Assembly (NCBI RefSeq): GCF_010093595.1
Contig: NW_022985463.1
Coordinates: forward strand, 476,804 to 540,803
DNA: 64,000 nucleotides
Source of the DNA: Mytilinidion resinicola
Lineage: Eukaryota > Ascomycota > Dothideomycetes > Mytilinidiales > Mytilinidiaceae
Direction: 5' to 3'
This document shows, piece after piece, positions 43,992 to 54,725 of the stretch. The position numbers were made by a program, and so were the translations under genes. Under the pieces are notes generated by a model. It was given only the letters and a program-made list of their open reading frames with translations, searched no databases and had not been told where the DNA came from. The first letter of the stretch is position 1. Each line of letters starts with the position of its first letter.

Positions 43992-46900
43992 ATGGACAGT
44001 GTTCTCATCCCCTCGAGCACTACTGGCAAGCAAGGGCGTAGCTACTCGTACAGCTACACCCCGCCGTACATCCCGCGACGTCATTCGGTAGCCGCGGGCA
44101 CTCCAAAACCCCCAGCAACCACCGAACCTCCAAGTACCCCCAAAACACCAAAGACACCAAGGCCTCCGCTGACAGCCATTGCCACATCTCCGCCGGTGTT
44201 GGTCAACGTTCAACCTCCAGCCATGGCGGGACACTACCGTCCTGCCTCGCCTCGGCGGATCGTGGCTCCTGGACGAGCGTCCACTGGAACATTCGGCGAT
44301 GGCGCTCACGGCAGCTACGATCCATACTACCCTGCAAGGACGCGGGATCTCGACTCACCACGGACCAGCGGCGAGAGGATTGTCGTTCCCGTAACTCACA
44401 CCTCACATCAGTACGCCCCTAGCTCCTCATCCTCTAGATCTTCAACGAAATACGACCCGTACTCGGGACGGCCCAGACGTAACACTCTCACCGAATCTGA
44501 AGGTCGCCTTCCCCGACCCTCCTCGAACTCCCTAACACCGGCTATGTCCATCAGGACCCATGGCAACGTCAGCAACGTCATTCATTCCGAGCAACCACGG
44601 CCCTCGAGTCCTCTGGCTCGTTCTTGGGACAGCCGTGGAGAGACATACATCACCCCGCCAGCCTCTCAGCCTCGACGTGAGCACAAGAGAATCTACAGCG
44701 TGGATGACAGTCACACGGCAAAGCTCATCGCGGAGCAGCGAGAAATCGTAGACCCCCGACGACGGGACAACGCCCACATTGGATACAAGTCCACTACTAC
44801 AAGTGGAGGGCGAAGCTATCATCACAACAAGCCGCTAGTCCGCAGCAGTGAGCCGGTGGCCCGCAGCAGCGAGGTCAACGATGATGCTTTTTCTTACACA
44901 GACCCTGCGTCCATGTACCGCGATACGGAGCCTACCTGGAGGAGACGACGTGGAAGCCAGGAGCGGACACCTCGGCCAACCAGCCTCATCATGGATAGCA
45001 CTGCTCCACGAGCATCACTACGTGAGCTGGGCCCACCTCCGTCCTCTACTCGGGCTTTCGACAAGATCAACAGCGGCGTTGGAAGGTCTGGAAGCTTGCG
45101 GGACCCTGTTCCGTTACCTTCCCATGATCGATCGTCCTCCCACGACCGATCTGGCGGATACCGCGAGATCGACCCATACGCTGCGCCCACCCGCTCCTCG
45201 TCTACTCGATATGCACCTGCTAAGGTGCACCAAGACGGCTACGATGGGCATGAGGACCGTCGTGAGCGTGGACGCCATCTCGGCGGTGGGAGATACGAAG
45301 ACCCAGATGTTGCAACCAGGGGTTTTGGAATTCGGTCTGGTGGTGAACCATACCAGGCACGTGAACCCAGCCTTGATCGTGAACCCATTTGGGACGCTCG
45401 TGACCAGCCTGGCCGAAGAATTGAAGAATACCCACCTGGTCCTTATTATGCTGACGAAGATGTTCGTCGTTTACAGGACCCTCGTCTTTCTGACGCCCGG
45501 CTACCAGACCCTCGAGTCTCTGACGTTCGGATACCTGATCCACGAATTTCAGATCCTCGGCTCGCCGATCCACGTCTTGCTGATCCACGAGTCGCCGATC
45601 CTCGCTTCTCAGACTCACGAGTTTCAGACCCACGTCTTCCTAATCCACGTCTTACTGACCCACGCCTCACTGACCCACGCCTCACTGACCCACGCCTCAC
45701 TGACCCACGAATCCCCGACCCGCGATCTTCTGATTCTCGCATTCCAGACCCTCGGATTGCTCGGGAACGTGATGCTATCCCTTACCGGGAAGCTGAGCGC
45801 GAAAAGGACCTTGGCCGTTCCGATCGTGACAGAGGTGTAGACCGTGAAAGAGAGAGGGAGCGAGAGCGAGAACGGGAGCGCCCACGCGATCGAGACCGCG
45901 ATAGGGACCGTGACTCAGACCGCGAGCGAGAACGCGAAAGAGAAAGCGGACGAGAGCGTCGCAAAGATCGCGATACCGACTACGACCGACGTGATCGAGA
46001 TGTTGGCCTAGCTTCGGCAGCCGTCGCCGGTGCTGCTGCCACATATGGTGCTGGCGAGGTACTGAAGAGTCGTGATCGCGACTCTGACCGAGAACGCGAG
46101 CGACGCAAGGAACGCGACCGCGATGGTGATCGTGACCGTCGGGACAGGGAATACGAAGATCGACCTCGACCTCCAGCCTCCGTTCCGCCCAACTCGGCTG
46201 CCTTTGCCGCTTCTGAAGCTGATCGAACGCCACGAGAGCGGCGGTACGAGGAAGAGGAGGACCGAAGCCGCCATCACCGCCGACAGTTCTCGTCGGATGA
46301 GCGGTCTGAAGCAGAACGTGAACGTCCTCGACATTACGTCGAAAAGGAGCCCGAGACCTTGAAACTAGGCAATCGTGACAAGCCAACCCTAGAAACCGTT
46401 CTAGACCCCGAAGAGGACTATCGCCGTCGCGTGGCTCAAGAACTTGAGCGCAGCAAGAAACCTACACGAGATCGTGACTCTAGCGACTCTGATCGTGAGA
46501 AAGATCGCCGCCGGAGGAGGGACCGAGACTCTGACCGCCCCAGAGATGAGCGTGATCGTGTGGCAACTGGAGATTCCATTGACTCCCGTGGTCCACCGCC
46601 TCCTAGATCAAGGGATATGGAATCCCAACCACGCCAGCACGAGCGGTCCAACAGTGTACTTGATACCGGCCTCACCCAAGAGCCTGACGCTCTCGCCGTC
46701 GCGGATTCCGATGGCCCTGCCGACCGCGAAGGCAACCGTGTTCGCATCGTGTCGCCGCCAAAAGAGGATCCTGCACCCATCAAGGGCATCTTGCGCAAGC
46801 CGACAGAGAAGTTCCCGTGGCATCCAGATCCAATCCGGGAAGGGGTTGCCCCGCTGAAGACTGGAAAGACCAAGGACATTCCGCCAGATGCACGCTGGAC

Positions 46901-47292
46901 AAAGATCGATCGACGCCTTGTGAACCCGGAGGCTCTTGAAGAGGCTCAAGAGCGGTTTGAAGAGCGTCAGGATTGTGTGATCGTTTTGCGAGTTCTAACA
47001 AAGGAGGATATCCAAAAGCTTGCAGATCGGACCAAGCAGATTCGGGACAAACGAGAAGGTTAGTTGAAAACATGGGCTCCACCATCAGCAACATGAGGAA
47101 CAAATTGTTGACCTGATAGCTCATGCAGAATCCGATGATTACGACCGGGACCGCCACGATCGTCGTGAGCACGATGATAAGAAGCATGGCCACCGCAGCA
47201 ATGATGAAGGGCGGAGCAAACACAAGTACTCAGATGACTCTGACTCCGAGGACGAGCCAAGAAGGCCTCGGATGATCGAAGGACAGCATTGA
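43992..47292 (+). CDS. Large Arg/Asp-rich protein with conserved C-terminal domain (DUF8035-like)
   Basis: Exons 43992-47058 and 47129-47292 (70-nt intron) give 1076 residues. Residues 1-490 are disordered (Pro/Ser/Thr/Arg-rich, beginning MDSVLIPSS). Residues 496-590 are 19 exact-length pentapeptide units DPRxx. Residues 590-900 are RD/RE/RS-rich, like the charged tracts of RNA-processing proteins. A folded-looking segment follows: IKGILRKPTEKFPWHPDPIR, EGVAPLK, DARWTKIDRRLVNPEALEEA, then CVIVLRVLTKEDIQKLADRT. I believe this is the fungal domain catalogued as DUF8035, but this needs a profile search. The tail is Asp/Arg/His-rich (SDDYDRDRHDRR). Nuclear location is plausible from composition only. 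Confidence 0.85.
45477..45761 (+). repeat. Coding minisatellite: 19 units of 15 bp (pentapeptide DPRxx)
   Basis: 285 bp divides exactly into 19 in-frame 15-bp units; the protein reads DPRLS, DARLP, DPRVS and so on to DPRIA. Three consecutive units are identical (CTGACCCACGCCTCA, 45655-45699), which points to recent expansion. All six frames are nearly open across the array. Confidence 0.95.
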
Positions 47293-47906
47293 TGGGTTTT
47301 GGGTAACCGAAATGAGCGACTAGCGATTGCATGAACAGCGAAGGGAGTGCTTTGGATGACTGCGTTTGAGCGAGGAGTTGAGTCAGTGCAAGCGTAGGAT
47401 AGTACTATAACAGCGAAAGTGTTTCCTCTGGAAGTGGATTGCTGGCAGGTGTGGATTATTTGGCGGAGCAATGAGGTTCTACTAATGATACTTGCGAATC
47501 AACACCAGGCATTTACCAGACGCTTATCCATCTCTCTTTTACTCACTGAAACACTTGCCGAAATCCGGGACCAAACGATTCTGTACGGGCGACAACTAGT
47601 CCACGATCCCTTTCAAGGCCTTGAAATTCGGATGCCCCTCGTCCCAACCCACTCAAGGCGCTTGCTGCCCTTCTCCGATGCCCGGAATGAGCCCTATCGC
47701 CTTCCTCTTTGACTCGTCTCTGCCGTCTCCGCCTCAGGAGAGCTCTAACACGACCAGCCTCCGCTCCCATCTGCGAAGCTGCTATGACTGCGCTTGAGGT
47801 GTTGGAAAACCGTAGGATTCCTACCCAAGAGAAAACAAGCGGTGGGTGTTTGCAGACTCGGCCGATCGTTCCTACGAAATGTACAGCTGACCGTCCTCGC
47901 AGAAAA
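47293..47906. other. Intergenic between convergent genes
   Basis: 3' flanks only. Small frames on both strands lack features. Confidence 0.5.
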
Positions 47907-50358
47907 TCAAAACAGCACATCCTCGTCTAGAAAGCTCATGATCTGCTGATTACCGAAAAACCAATCACCCAGTGCAGACATCTGAGGACCACCAGCCTCT
48001 AACGCCTCATTTCCTGTTGCCCCTACGTCTATCCCGTAGTCCACGAAGTCAAACTCGTCCACAGAATCTATCAGATTGTGGGTTAAGGTCGGGTTTACGG
48101 GCGAAGAAGAACTGTTTGAACCGAAGTAGAGCCCTATAGCCTGGCAGAGAAGCTTATACAATCGATATGGGTGCGTGGCCGACTCCGGGGAAGCTGCGTC
48201 AGGCTGCAACGAGACTGCGAAGCGATTCAAGCGGTCTAGGTCGGCGACATCCAAAAGCTGGACAGCGCAGGTAAACAGGATACTGAACGGGACAAAAGGA
48301 ACGTGCAAGATTTCCCTGTCAAATGCGGTTAGTCCGAACCTCTGGTGACATGAGGACCCAGCATCGGTTTCTGGAAAACACATCGTGGAAAGAAACAATG
48401 AACTCACCAGTTGAAATATTTCGTTTCCATGAGTGGGTCATTTTTGCAGCCACGTACGCACATGATACATTGCTCGTGTATTTCCAGAGCGTCGCGAGCG
48501 ACAGCAACACAGTCGTCTGAAACACCGCTTGGGGAGCTTCGAGCGGCGGGGATGGCCCTGAGAATCAAAGCCAGTAAAGAAGTTTGGCAAACCATGTCGC
48601 ACTGCAGCCACACGACTCGCATTTGGTCTATTTCACTACCGTTGGGCTGATTGGTAACACCCTACCACGGCCTATCAGCGAGGTCTAAAGTCAAAGAAGG
48701 TAATAAAGGCATACTAGAACCTCGGAGTGTGTTTCTTTGATCGTTTCTCATAATTCTCTTGCGAGTGCCTCAGCCAAATGACCGCGTTCCTCATCTGGTC
48801 GAGATAGGCCCGCTGGGCTGTACAGTTGGTCGTAGGCTCTTTCCTGAATACTTGCAACCTTAGTATGCCGTGGCTCATCCGGGTTCATTTCTAACGTAAT
48901 TTCAGCGTCGTGAATGTTGGATGGTCGGCCAAGTCGAAGCGAAAGCCCTTTCTCGATTCTATGAACCGTCCAAAACAGACATTCTTGGGAAGCTCGTAGG
49001 GGTTGGTCAGTTCCTCCTCGGGAGTGACGGCGATGATATCTCAGCGTCTGGCAGAGATCTGTGGTAGCTGAAATAAAAGTCCAAGCCATTGTAGCTTTAA
49101 ACTCTTCAATTGCGTTGAATGCCTACGATGAGCATTAGCGGCAATTTTCCAGCCGTTGTTCAGATGTGGCATACGTACTCCAAGCGTTAATGTCGCAATG
49201 ACCTCCATGGATGCTGGTAACAGAAGTGGGAGCCGCGAAAGAGCGCTGTGGAAGTTCTTCCGACAGAGTCGAGAATATCCACGGTAGTCTTAGAGTCCAG
49301 ATACGATGACATGCTCTGAGAATATGTAGGAGAGGTACCCATTGGCGGGGATAAGGTCCCATTCACTATAATCATCTACAGCGAAGTACACCTTTCGACA
49401 GATCTCGGCAAATTTCTGGGGAGGAGGTATACGAGATATCCAGGCAATTATAGTATGCCCCTCATGGTCTGATGTTGGTGTCAGGGATTTTGTGGCATTC
49501 GTTCCTGGTGAGAAACCAACCCCTAACCCACCGCAATACCGCCATGACCGCCTCCAAGGGGGGCATGGGAGGCTTGACCTGGTAATTTGCGACGTTGTCC
49601 TCTGGAAAAGACAAGTCGCGAACGGCAGCAGGGTCTTCCAGAGCCTGTACTAAGCTTTCCAATGATGAAAGCACTTCAGTCGCTTCAGGCCCGACATCTC
49701 TGGAGCCTGTATCTTCTACAACAGCTTTGACAAATTCGATGATGTGAGTCGAGTGGCCCCATAAAGGTTCGCCAACCGATGCGGGTGCAGGCTGATGTTC
49801 GATTAGAGGCTTCACCAAATCAGCTTGATTGAGATGCCTTATAGAGCCGTCTTCAGGCTGGATCTCATCTGGAGTGACGTTGAGCTGCTGCAGAAGAAGT
49901 TTGATGCCGTCAATGTCCCTTGCAATGCCATCGAATTTCTGCTCGCTGAATAAACAACACCGTATGAACACTCCACATTAGGAAGATGTCAAATAGCTCA
50001 CGCGAAAGTTAACTCACTATTGTGCTGATATCAACACCCTCTGCTTCGGAGTTGTTGTTCTAGACGCGACCGCACTGTGAGTACAATTGAGCGTGGCAGA
50101 GATGCAATTCGAACATGGTGACGCTCTGTCACAACCAGTCCGCTTGAAAATGGTCTGTTAACCTCATTCCTTTCTCCGACGGCCTATGCGCGCGAAATGA
50201 AAGAGCCTGACCTTTCGAGCACGACACTGATCACACTGTTTCGTCAATGATTAGCTTACGTCAATGAGGAGGACTATCACACATGAGCTCACTGAGCGAC
50301 GGGCGATTGCTGGGCCGCCCTTTGAACGCCTGTCGGCATTTTCTCCGCGGGATTCCAT
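47907..50358 (-). pseudogene. Zn(II)2Cys6 transcription factor with two in-frame stop codons
   Basis: Eight exons join cleanly: 50358-50293, 50235-50212, 50142-50018, 49945-49521, 49468-49179, 49122-48715, 48661-48408 and 48315-47907 (2001 nt, frame kept throughout). The N-terminus is MESRGENADRRSKGGPAIARRS, then the zinc cluster CDQCRARK..CDRASPCSNCISATLNC. The middle (AVMAVLRWVRDHEGHTIIAW, then RKVYFAVDDYSEWDLI) and VHRIEKGLSLRLGRPSNIHD are typical of the fungal-specific regulatory domain; the end is LGDWFFGNQQIMSFLDEDVL. Two stops interrupt it: TAA at 49292-49290 (after VIVSGL) and TGA at 48750-48748 (after LARELETIKE-type context). Both differ by one C-to-T change from sense codons (CAA, CGA). 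The spacing between the second and third Cys is 7, not 6, in this splice model. Probably an inactivated regulator. Confidence 0.85.
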
Positions 50359-50660
50359 ATTTCAAATCAACGTCCTGGTAGGATAGTGGTTGCAGTGTCA
50401 CAGTGGTAGAGTGATGCTCGGGGGCAACAAAGGTTGACGCACGCGCTAGCAACGGATTCGCGCGGGATTCCGGACAGGGCATGGAGGCCTGGCTGAATTT
50501 CGCATTTCCCGAAACGGACTGTTCTTGTGGGTCTTCTCAAAGAAAGACTCGAGGTTCCAGATACTATCAAGTATCAAGTTGGATTATAATTAGCCACGCA
50601 CCCTTTTCTAAGATTAAGATTCCCAATAACGAATTTTTCAAGTATCCCCAAACAAGCATA
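50359..50660. promoter_or_regulatory. Bidirectional promoter region between regulator relic and epimerase gene
   Basis: 302 bp separate the two divergent start codons. The region must hold both promoters. I see no clear palindromic CGG-type site, so no specific binding site is claimed. Confidence 0.55.
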
Positions 50661-52182
50661 ATGGGCCAAAATATTCTCGTCACTGGCGCCGCCGGCTATA
50701 TGTAGGACCCGTCACTTTTTTAACTGTCCTAAGCTGATGAAATCGTAGCGGAGGCTCTGTCCTTGCCAGCTTCGTAACTCGTACAAGCGGCCCTATCAAT
50801 GCGGCAAGTATCAGCGCCGTAGTCCGGTCGGAGGACCAAGTCCAAGCCTTGTCAAAGTTGGGCGTCAATGTAATCCAAGTCGATCTCAGCGACGAAATGG
50901 CGTTGAACGAAGCGGTTGTTCGAAATGAAAGTACGTTGGTATAGCAAACGCATCAGACCAGGCGACTCACATTGTTCTAGTTGATATTGTTGTTCATATA
51001 GCAAGCTCGATAGATTCGCGTGTGGTATCTCACCTTATCACAGCCCTTGGCCAGCGTCGCAAAGCCAGTGGAGAGGAGGTATTCTTCATCCATGTGAATC
51101 TATTAAGTATCTGTTTATTCGATAGTTTACCGACCTGAAGCCAGTCGTCGGTAGCCGCCCTTTTTGCCACAGAGGGTGGCTGGCTGTATGGGGAAGTCAA
51201 GGATACAGATCAGAGATTTGAGAAAGAGAAGCAGATAGGGGGACCTCACCCTGTTCGCGAGGTAAGTCATGACAGCTTGCCGTATGCTTACATCATGAGA
51301 ACGCTTCTTCTAAACATCTGACAAGACGAACATCCTGGTCACCGAACATGCCAAAGCGCAGGGTGTTACGAGCCTCAACGTTGTGGTGCCAACTGTCTGT
51401 AAGTACCCCTGTGACGGCGCTCTCACAAGGAGCCTGTAAATGGTCGAATGCGGGCTCATTATATGAAAGACGGGAGAGGCAGCGGTGAGTGGCGGAAGCT
51501 GTCCGTAAACATACCAGCATATACCAGGGCCAGCATCAAGCACAAGATCGTCTACAAATTTGATAAGGACGGGGTAAGCTCACCTTTTCACTCTGCTCTT
51601 AAGTAGCAAATGTGCTCGGTACTAGATGACTGCGACATCATGAGACCCCCACTCAACCAGGATGACCCAATGTACTAACGTTTTGATAGAGCCCTCCCGC
51701 AGTGCATATATCAGACTTGACAGCACTATATGCTCTACTTGTGGAGAAGATCTTGCAGAAAGAGCAAGCCCCGAGCGGAGAGAAGGGTTATTACTTCGCA
51801 ATGGCCCATAGAGCACCATGGTGGGATGTTATGCAGCATCTCGCCGATGCTCTGCATGCGCGTGGGCTTGTAGCGGAACCCAAAGTCCAAATCTGGCCCA
51901 GCGACGAGATGGCAGCGGAGTATCTGGGGTTTCCGCTTCTATACATCAGGGCTATGTGTACTTCTACGTAAGCGCCTTCTTCCATTGACATGATCACAAA
52001 TATCTAAGAAATGATCTAGTGGGCAACTAGTCCCCGTAAACGCATACCGGCTTGGGTGCCAACCAAAGTGGGACGAGAAGAGATTTCTGGAGAGCATGGA
52101 TGATGAGATTCGAGCTGTTCAGGAACTGGATAAGGTCAAGGATACTGTCTTTGACTCCATCTTGCCCTCCTCCAGAAACTAG
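50661..52182 (+). CDS. NAD(P)-binding NmrA/epimerase-like protein
   Basis: Eight exons, 50661-50701, 50749-50930, 50981-51093, 51145-51261, 51326-51398, 51470-51573, 51690-51967 and 52020-52182, encode 356 residues with no stop. The N-terminus MGQNILVTGAAGYIGGSVLA is a Rossmann GxxGxxG loop, its Ile codon split by the first intron. Then follow VDIVVHIASSIDS-like text, VVVPTVYGRGSGEW and KDGSPPAVHISDLTALYALL, the latter two typical of extended-SDR/NAD-dependent epimerase relatives. The C-terminus is PKWDEKRFLESMDDEIRAV. No clear YxxxK is visible, so it may be an atypical or non-catalytic member. Two acceptors are AAG (51325, 51469). It is divergently transcribed from the Zn2Cys6 relic, a layout often seen for a regulator and its target. 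Confidence 0.82.
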
Positions 52183-53018
52183 ACGTCTATAACGAGTCAG
52201 ATACGTAGATGTCTACATCTTTCCAAGTTTCTATTTCATCGACAGTGACCGTCCGCTCCCCACCGTGGAGTACTCAGCTGCGAGCTTGGTTCCTTGCCAC
52301 AATTGATTTGTTATTCGCGGATTCTGGAATCGGGGTTGCGAGTAGAAAGTTGCGCAAATGGAATTCCGAGAAAGAAGTCCCAGTCGTCTTTCCCGCATGT
52401 ATTCCTACTTAAGTGGGTCCGTGGCCTTCACTTTCAGTCAGAAGAAGCCAAGGTGAAGCTGATACAGCAGAGAAGAGAAAGGCGCACTGCCATATTCAAA
52501 TTGAGGCGTATCTTCGATGACGTGGTGACCAGACCCGATCAGCTTCACTGAGTGGTCAATGGGTGGTAGTATTTCGGTGCCTGCGAATCAAACTTCTCTT
52601 ATATTTGGCGCGGAGACTTCTTACTGCTTCACCAGTGCGCCCAAGATTAATTTCAGTTCAATTCGACCAATTGGTGCATCTTCGATGCTCGGAACCGCCG
52701 CCGGCGCCAGTTCACATCTGAGGCACTAGCACTTGGAGATATACCGATGATTATAAGGAGTGGAACGCTCCTGTTTCGAGGTCTCTAAGGTATAGATTAT
52801 TCGGTGAAGAAAGGAAATTTCCTCCCCTTGGAAGACGACCTGGGGGCTTGTAGAGACCAAATTCCCCTCATTACGCTCTTTGAGGCCCACACCCAACATT
52901 CGACTGTGGCTCAAGCATTTGTCCCCACCCGAGGAAAATACTTGCGATCCTTGCGGTTCGAAACCCCGATCATTCAACGCCACTTCCATCACCCTTCAAA
53001 TCAGACTGGTAACCAAAA
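52183..53018. other. Intergenic between convergent genes
   Basis: No supported gene. A tRNA B-box-like GGTTCGAAACC near 52958 lacks a matching A-box or acceptor stem. Confidence 0.5.
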
Positions 53019-53818
53019 TCATCTCCCCGGCATCTCCAACACCTGTCGATGATCCTCAACCTCAACCAATGGAGTTTGTTTATAGACGTACTCGTTTGCA
53101 GATGCAAATTCGGCTCCAGCGCCAACATTCCGTTTCATAAGTCGTGTTCTACCTCGTCGCTCCCACAGCGCCCACGCAATCGCTGAGAGCAACAAGACCC
53201 CAAGCGTGACTCCCAGCGCAACTCCAACGGTCCTTGTAGAATGCGAGTCGCGCCATTTCGGGGCGCAAATCTCAGATGGTGAGGTAGATGGGGGTGCGGT
53301 AGGACAAGACGACGGTATTAAGCTAATATCTTGGCTTCGAGAAAAGTTTCCGGTGATATTGACCTGCATAATCGGGCCAATGGTGTGCGGGAAAGTGAGG
53401 TTCGAGTTTGCGCATCCATTTATATTCCCACAAACAAAGGTAGTGCCTACGCAGTTCGAGAGAAATTGAAAACTATCCTGCGAGCCTAGATCCAAGCGCA
53501 ACGTCAGACTCCACGCGATACATCCTAGTAGTTCGAAGAGAATTAAAATAGTAGAGCACACATACCCGCTTGCATACCTGTGCCGTCTTCTGAGCAATAC
53601 TGTGGGCAAGCGTCTCCCCAATTCCTGTCAGTACATCCTCCGCGATAGACAGCGCCAGAATCGCTATAGCAAAGTCCGCTTCCAGTGCATGATTCTCCAG
53701 CCACACAGCAGGCGCTTACGGACGCTGCTGGATCGCAAGGCACGAATTTTATGTTGCTAATGTCGTCTCCGTTGGTGACATGATTAGGGAAGTAGCAGAC
53801 CGAGGAATTCGTCGCCAT
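53019..53818 (-). CDS. Cys-rich single-pass membrane protein (fungal, unknown function)
   Basis: Exons 53818-53566 and 53524-53019 (41-nt intron, GTATGT..TAG) give 252 residues. The N-terminal domain is Cys-rich (CYFPNHVTNGDD, ACCVAGESCTGSGLCY, GCTDRNWGDACPQYC), then comes a second Cys-containing part with N-glycosylation sites, a Pro/Ser linker (PPSTSPSEI) and one membrane helix TVGVALGVTLGVLLLSAIAWALW. The basic cytosolic tail (ERRGRTRLMKRN) indicates type I-like topology although no cleavable signal peptide is obvious. Proteins of this layout are common in Pezizomycotina; role unknown, a surface sensor or adhesion function is only a guess. Confidence 0.85.
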
Positions 53819-54106
53819 CGAATTAGGACAAGGGAGTCAAGCGAAAGCCGACCAGAAGGGATGATGAAATGGGATGCGGCGCTGGGCTCCACTTCGCCTA
53901 CTTGTAGGCGTCACCTCTAATGATTTGCAATCTTCGCGTTAGAGTTGGGGGCTAGGCATCCAGTGTCGTCTATTGTTGCATGCATGAATTTGCGTGGTTT
54001 TACTGCTTACATGGCGCAGCTTCTGCTTCACCGGAAGAAGAAGTGGCTTGGAATTATAACCGCGAGGAGGATTCCAGGGCTCATTATATCCGTCACAGGT
54101 TTTGTG

Positions 54107-54312
54107 TACAGCCTCTCTTCACGTCCGGCGGTCGCTCTCTAATATCAAGCCACAGACTTACCGTATAAGGGAGCAGCTCCGGGTGCCTTCAGGGGGAATA
54201 GCAACATACCAGTCAATCAATCCTCAAGCCGGTTAAGTACTAGCCCAGAAAAGAGGTATACCAGGATCGACTCAGTTTAGCGCTAGACCACCGGACGTGA
54301 AGAGAGGCTGTA
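54107..54312. mobile_element. MITE-like element with about 36-bp terminal inverted repeats
   Basis: Left arm 54107-54142 begins TACAGCCTCTCTTCACGTCC; right arm 54277-54312 is its reverse complement with few differences, ending in GGACGTGAAGAGAGGCTGTA. The inner about 134 bp have no coding capacity. TA at each outer end fits Tc1/mariner-type target duplication. Non-autonomous; no transposase in the window. Confidence 0.8.
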
Positions 54313-54609
54313 TGTACCAACATCCCGGCAAGCAATGGCCCTTGATATCGCTTAGCATAGCCCGGCATCGATGTCTAATTCAGCACACATACGCCAAGAG
54401 AGGATGTACCGATGCGTAAGTATTGCTTACATGTGGAGCTATATAGCATATCGATCTTTCACCTAGCTTTTGCGTTGTCCAAATGCCCCCATAGCTGCGG
54501 AGAAGCAACAACGGCGTAGATCTCCTGAGCATGAAGCTCTCCGCCAAGATTCAAGGGTAGGACGCCTGATTTTCTGTGGGCAGAGACGGAGCTGGCGCAA
54601 GGGTTGAAC

Positions 54610-54725
54610 TACAGTCTCCCCCCATGCTCGGCTCGTACACCTCTGTGCGTGACAGGGGTGATTTGCACTGTAAAAACCCTTGTCGTGCACAGAGGTGTAC
54701 GAACCGAGCAGGGGGGGAGACTGTA
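54610..54725. mobile_element. Foldback (hairpin) MITE-like element, 50-bp arms
   Basis: Left arm 54610-54659 begins TACAGTCTCCCCCCATGCTC; right arm 54676-54725 ends GGGGGGAGACTGTA. The arms differ at 5 of 50 positions, 4 of them transitions, with a 16-nt loop. The ends TA-CAGT..ACTG-TA look like a Tc1/mariner TIR flanked by the TA target duplication. Total 116 bp. Confidence 0.85.

Noticed and set aside
45477..45761. CRISPR-like regular repeat
   Set aside because: Contiguous in-frame 15-bp units without spacers, inside a eukaryotic coding exon.
45446..46386. Minus-strand RS/RG-rich frames (for example starting MRESEDRGSG)
   Set aside because: Produced by the repeat array and Arg/Asp-biased codons of the plus-strand gene; no family motif.
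52950..52975. tRNA B-box-like sequence
   Set aside because: No A-box, anticodon arm or pairing acceptor stem nearby.
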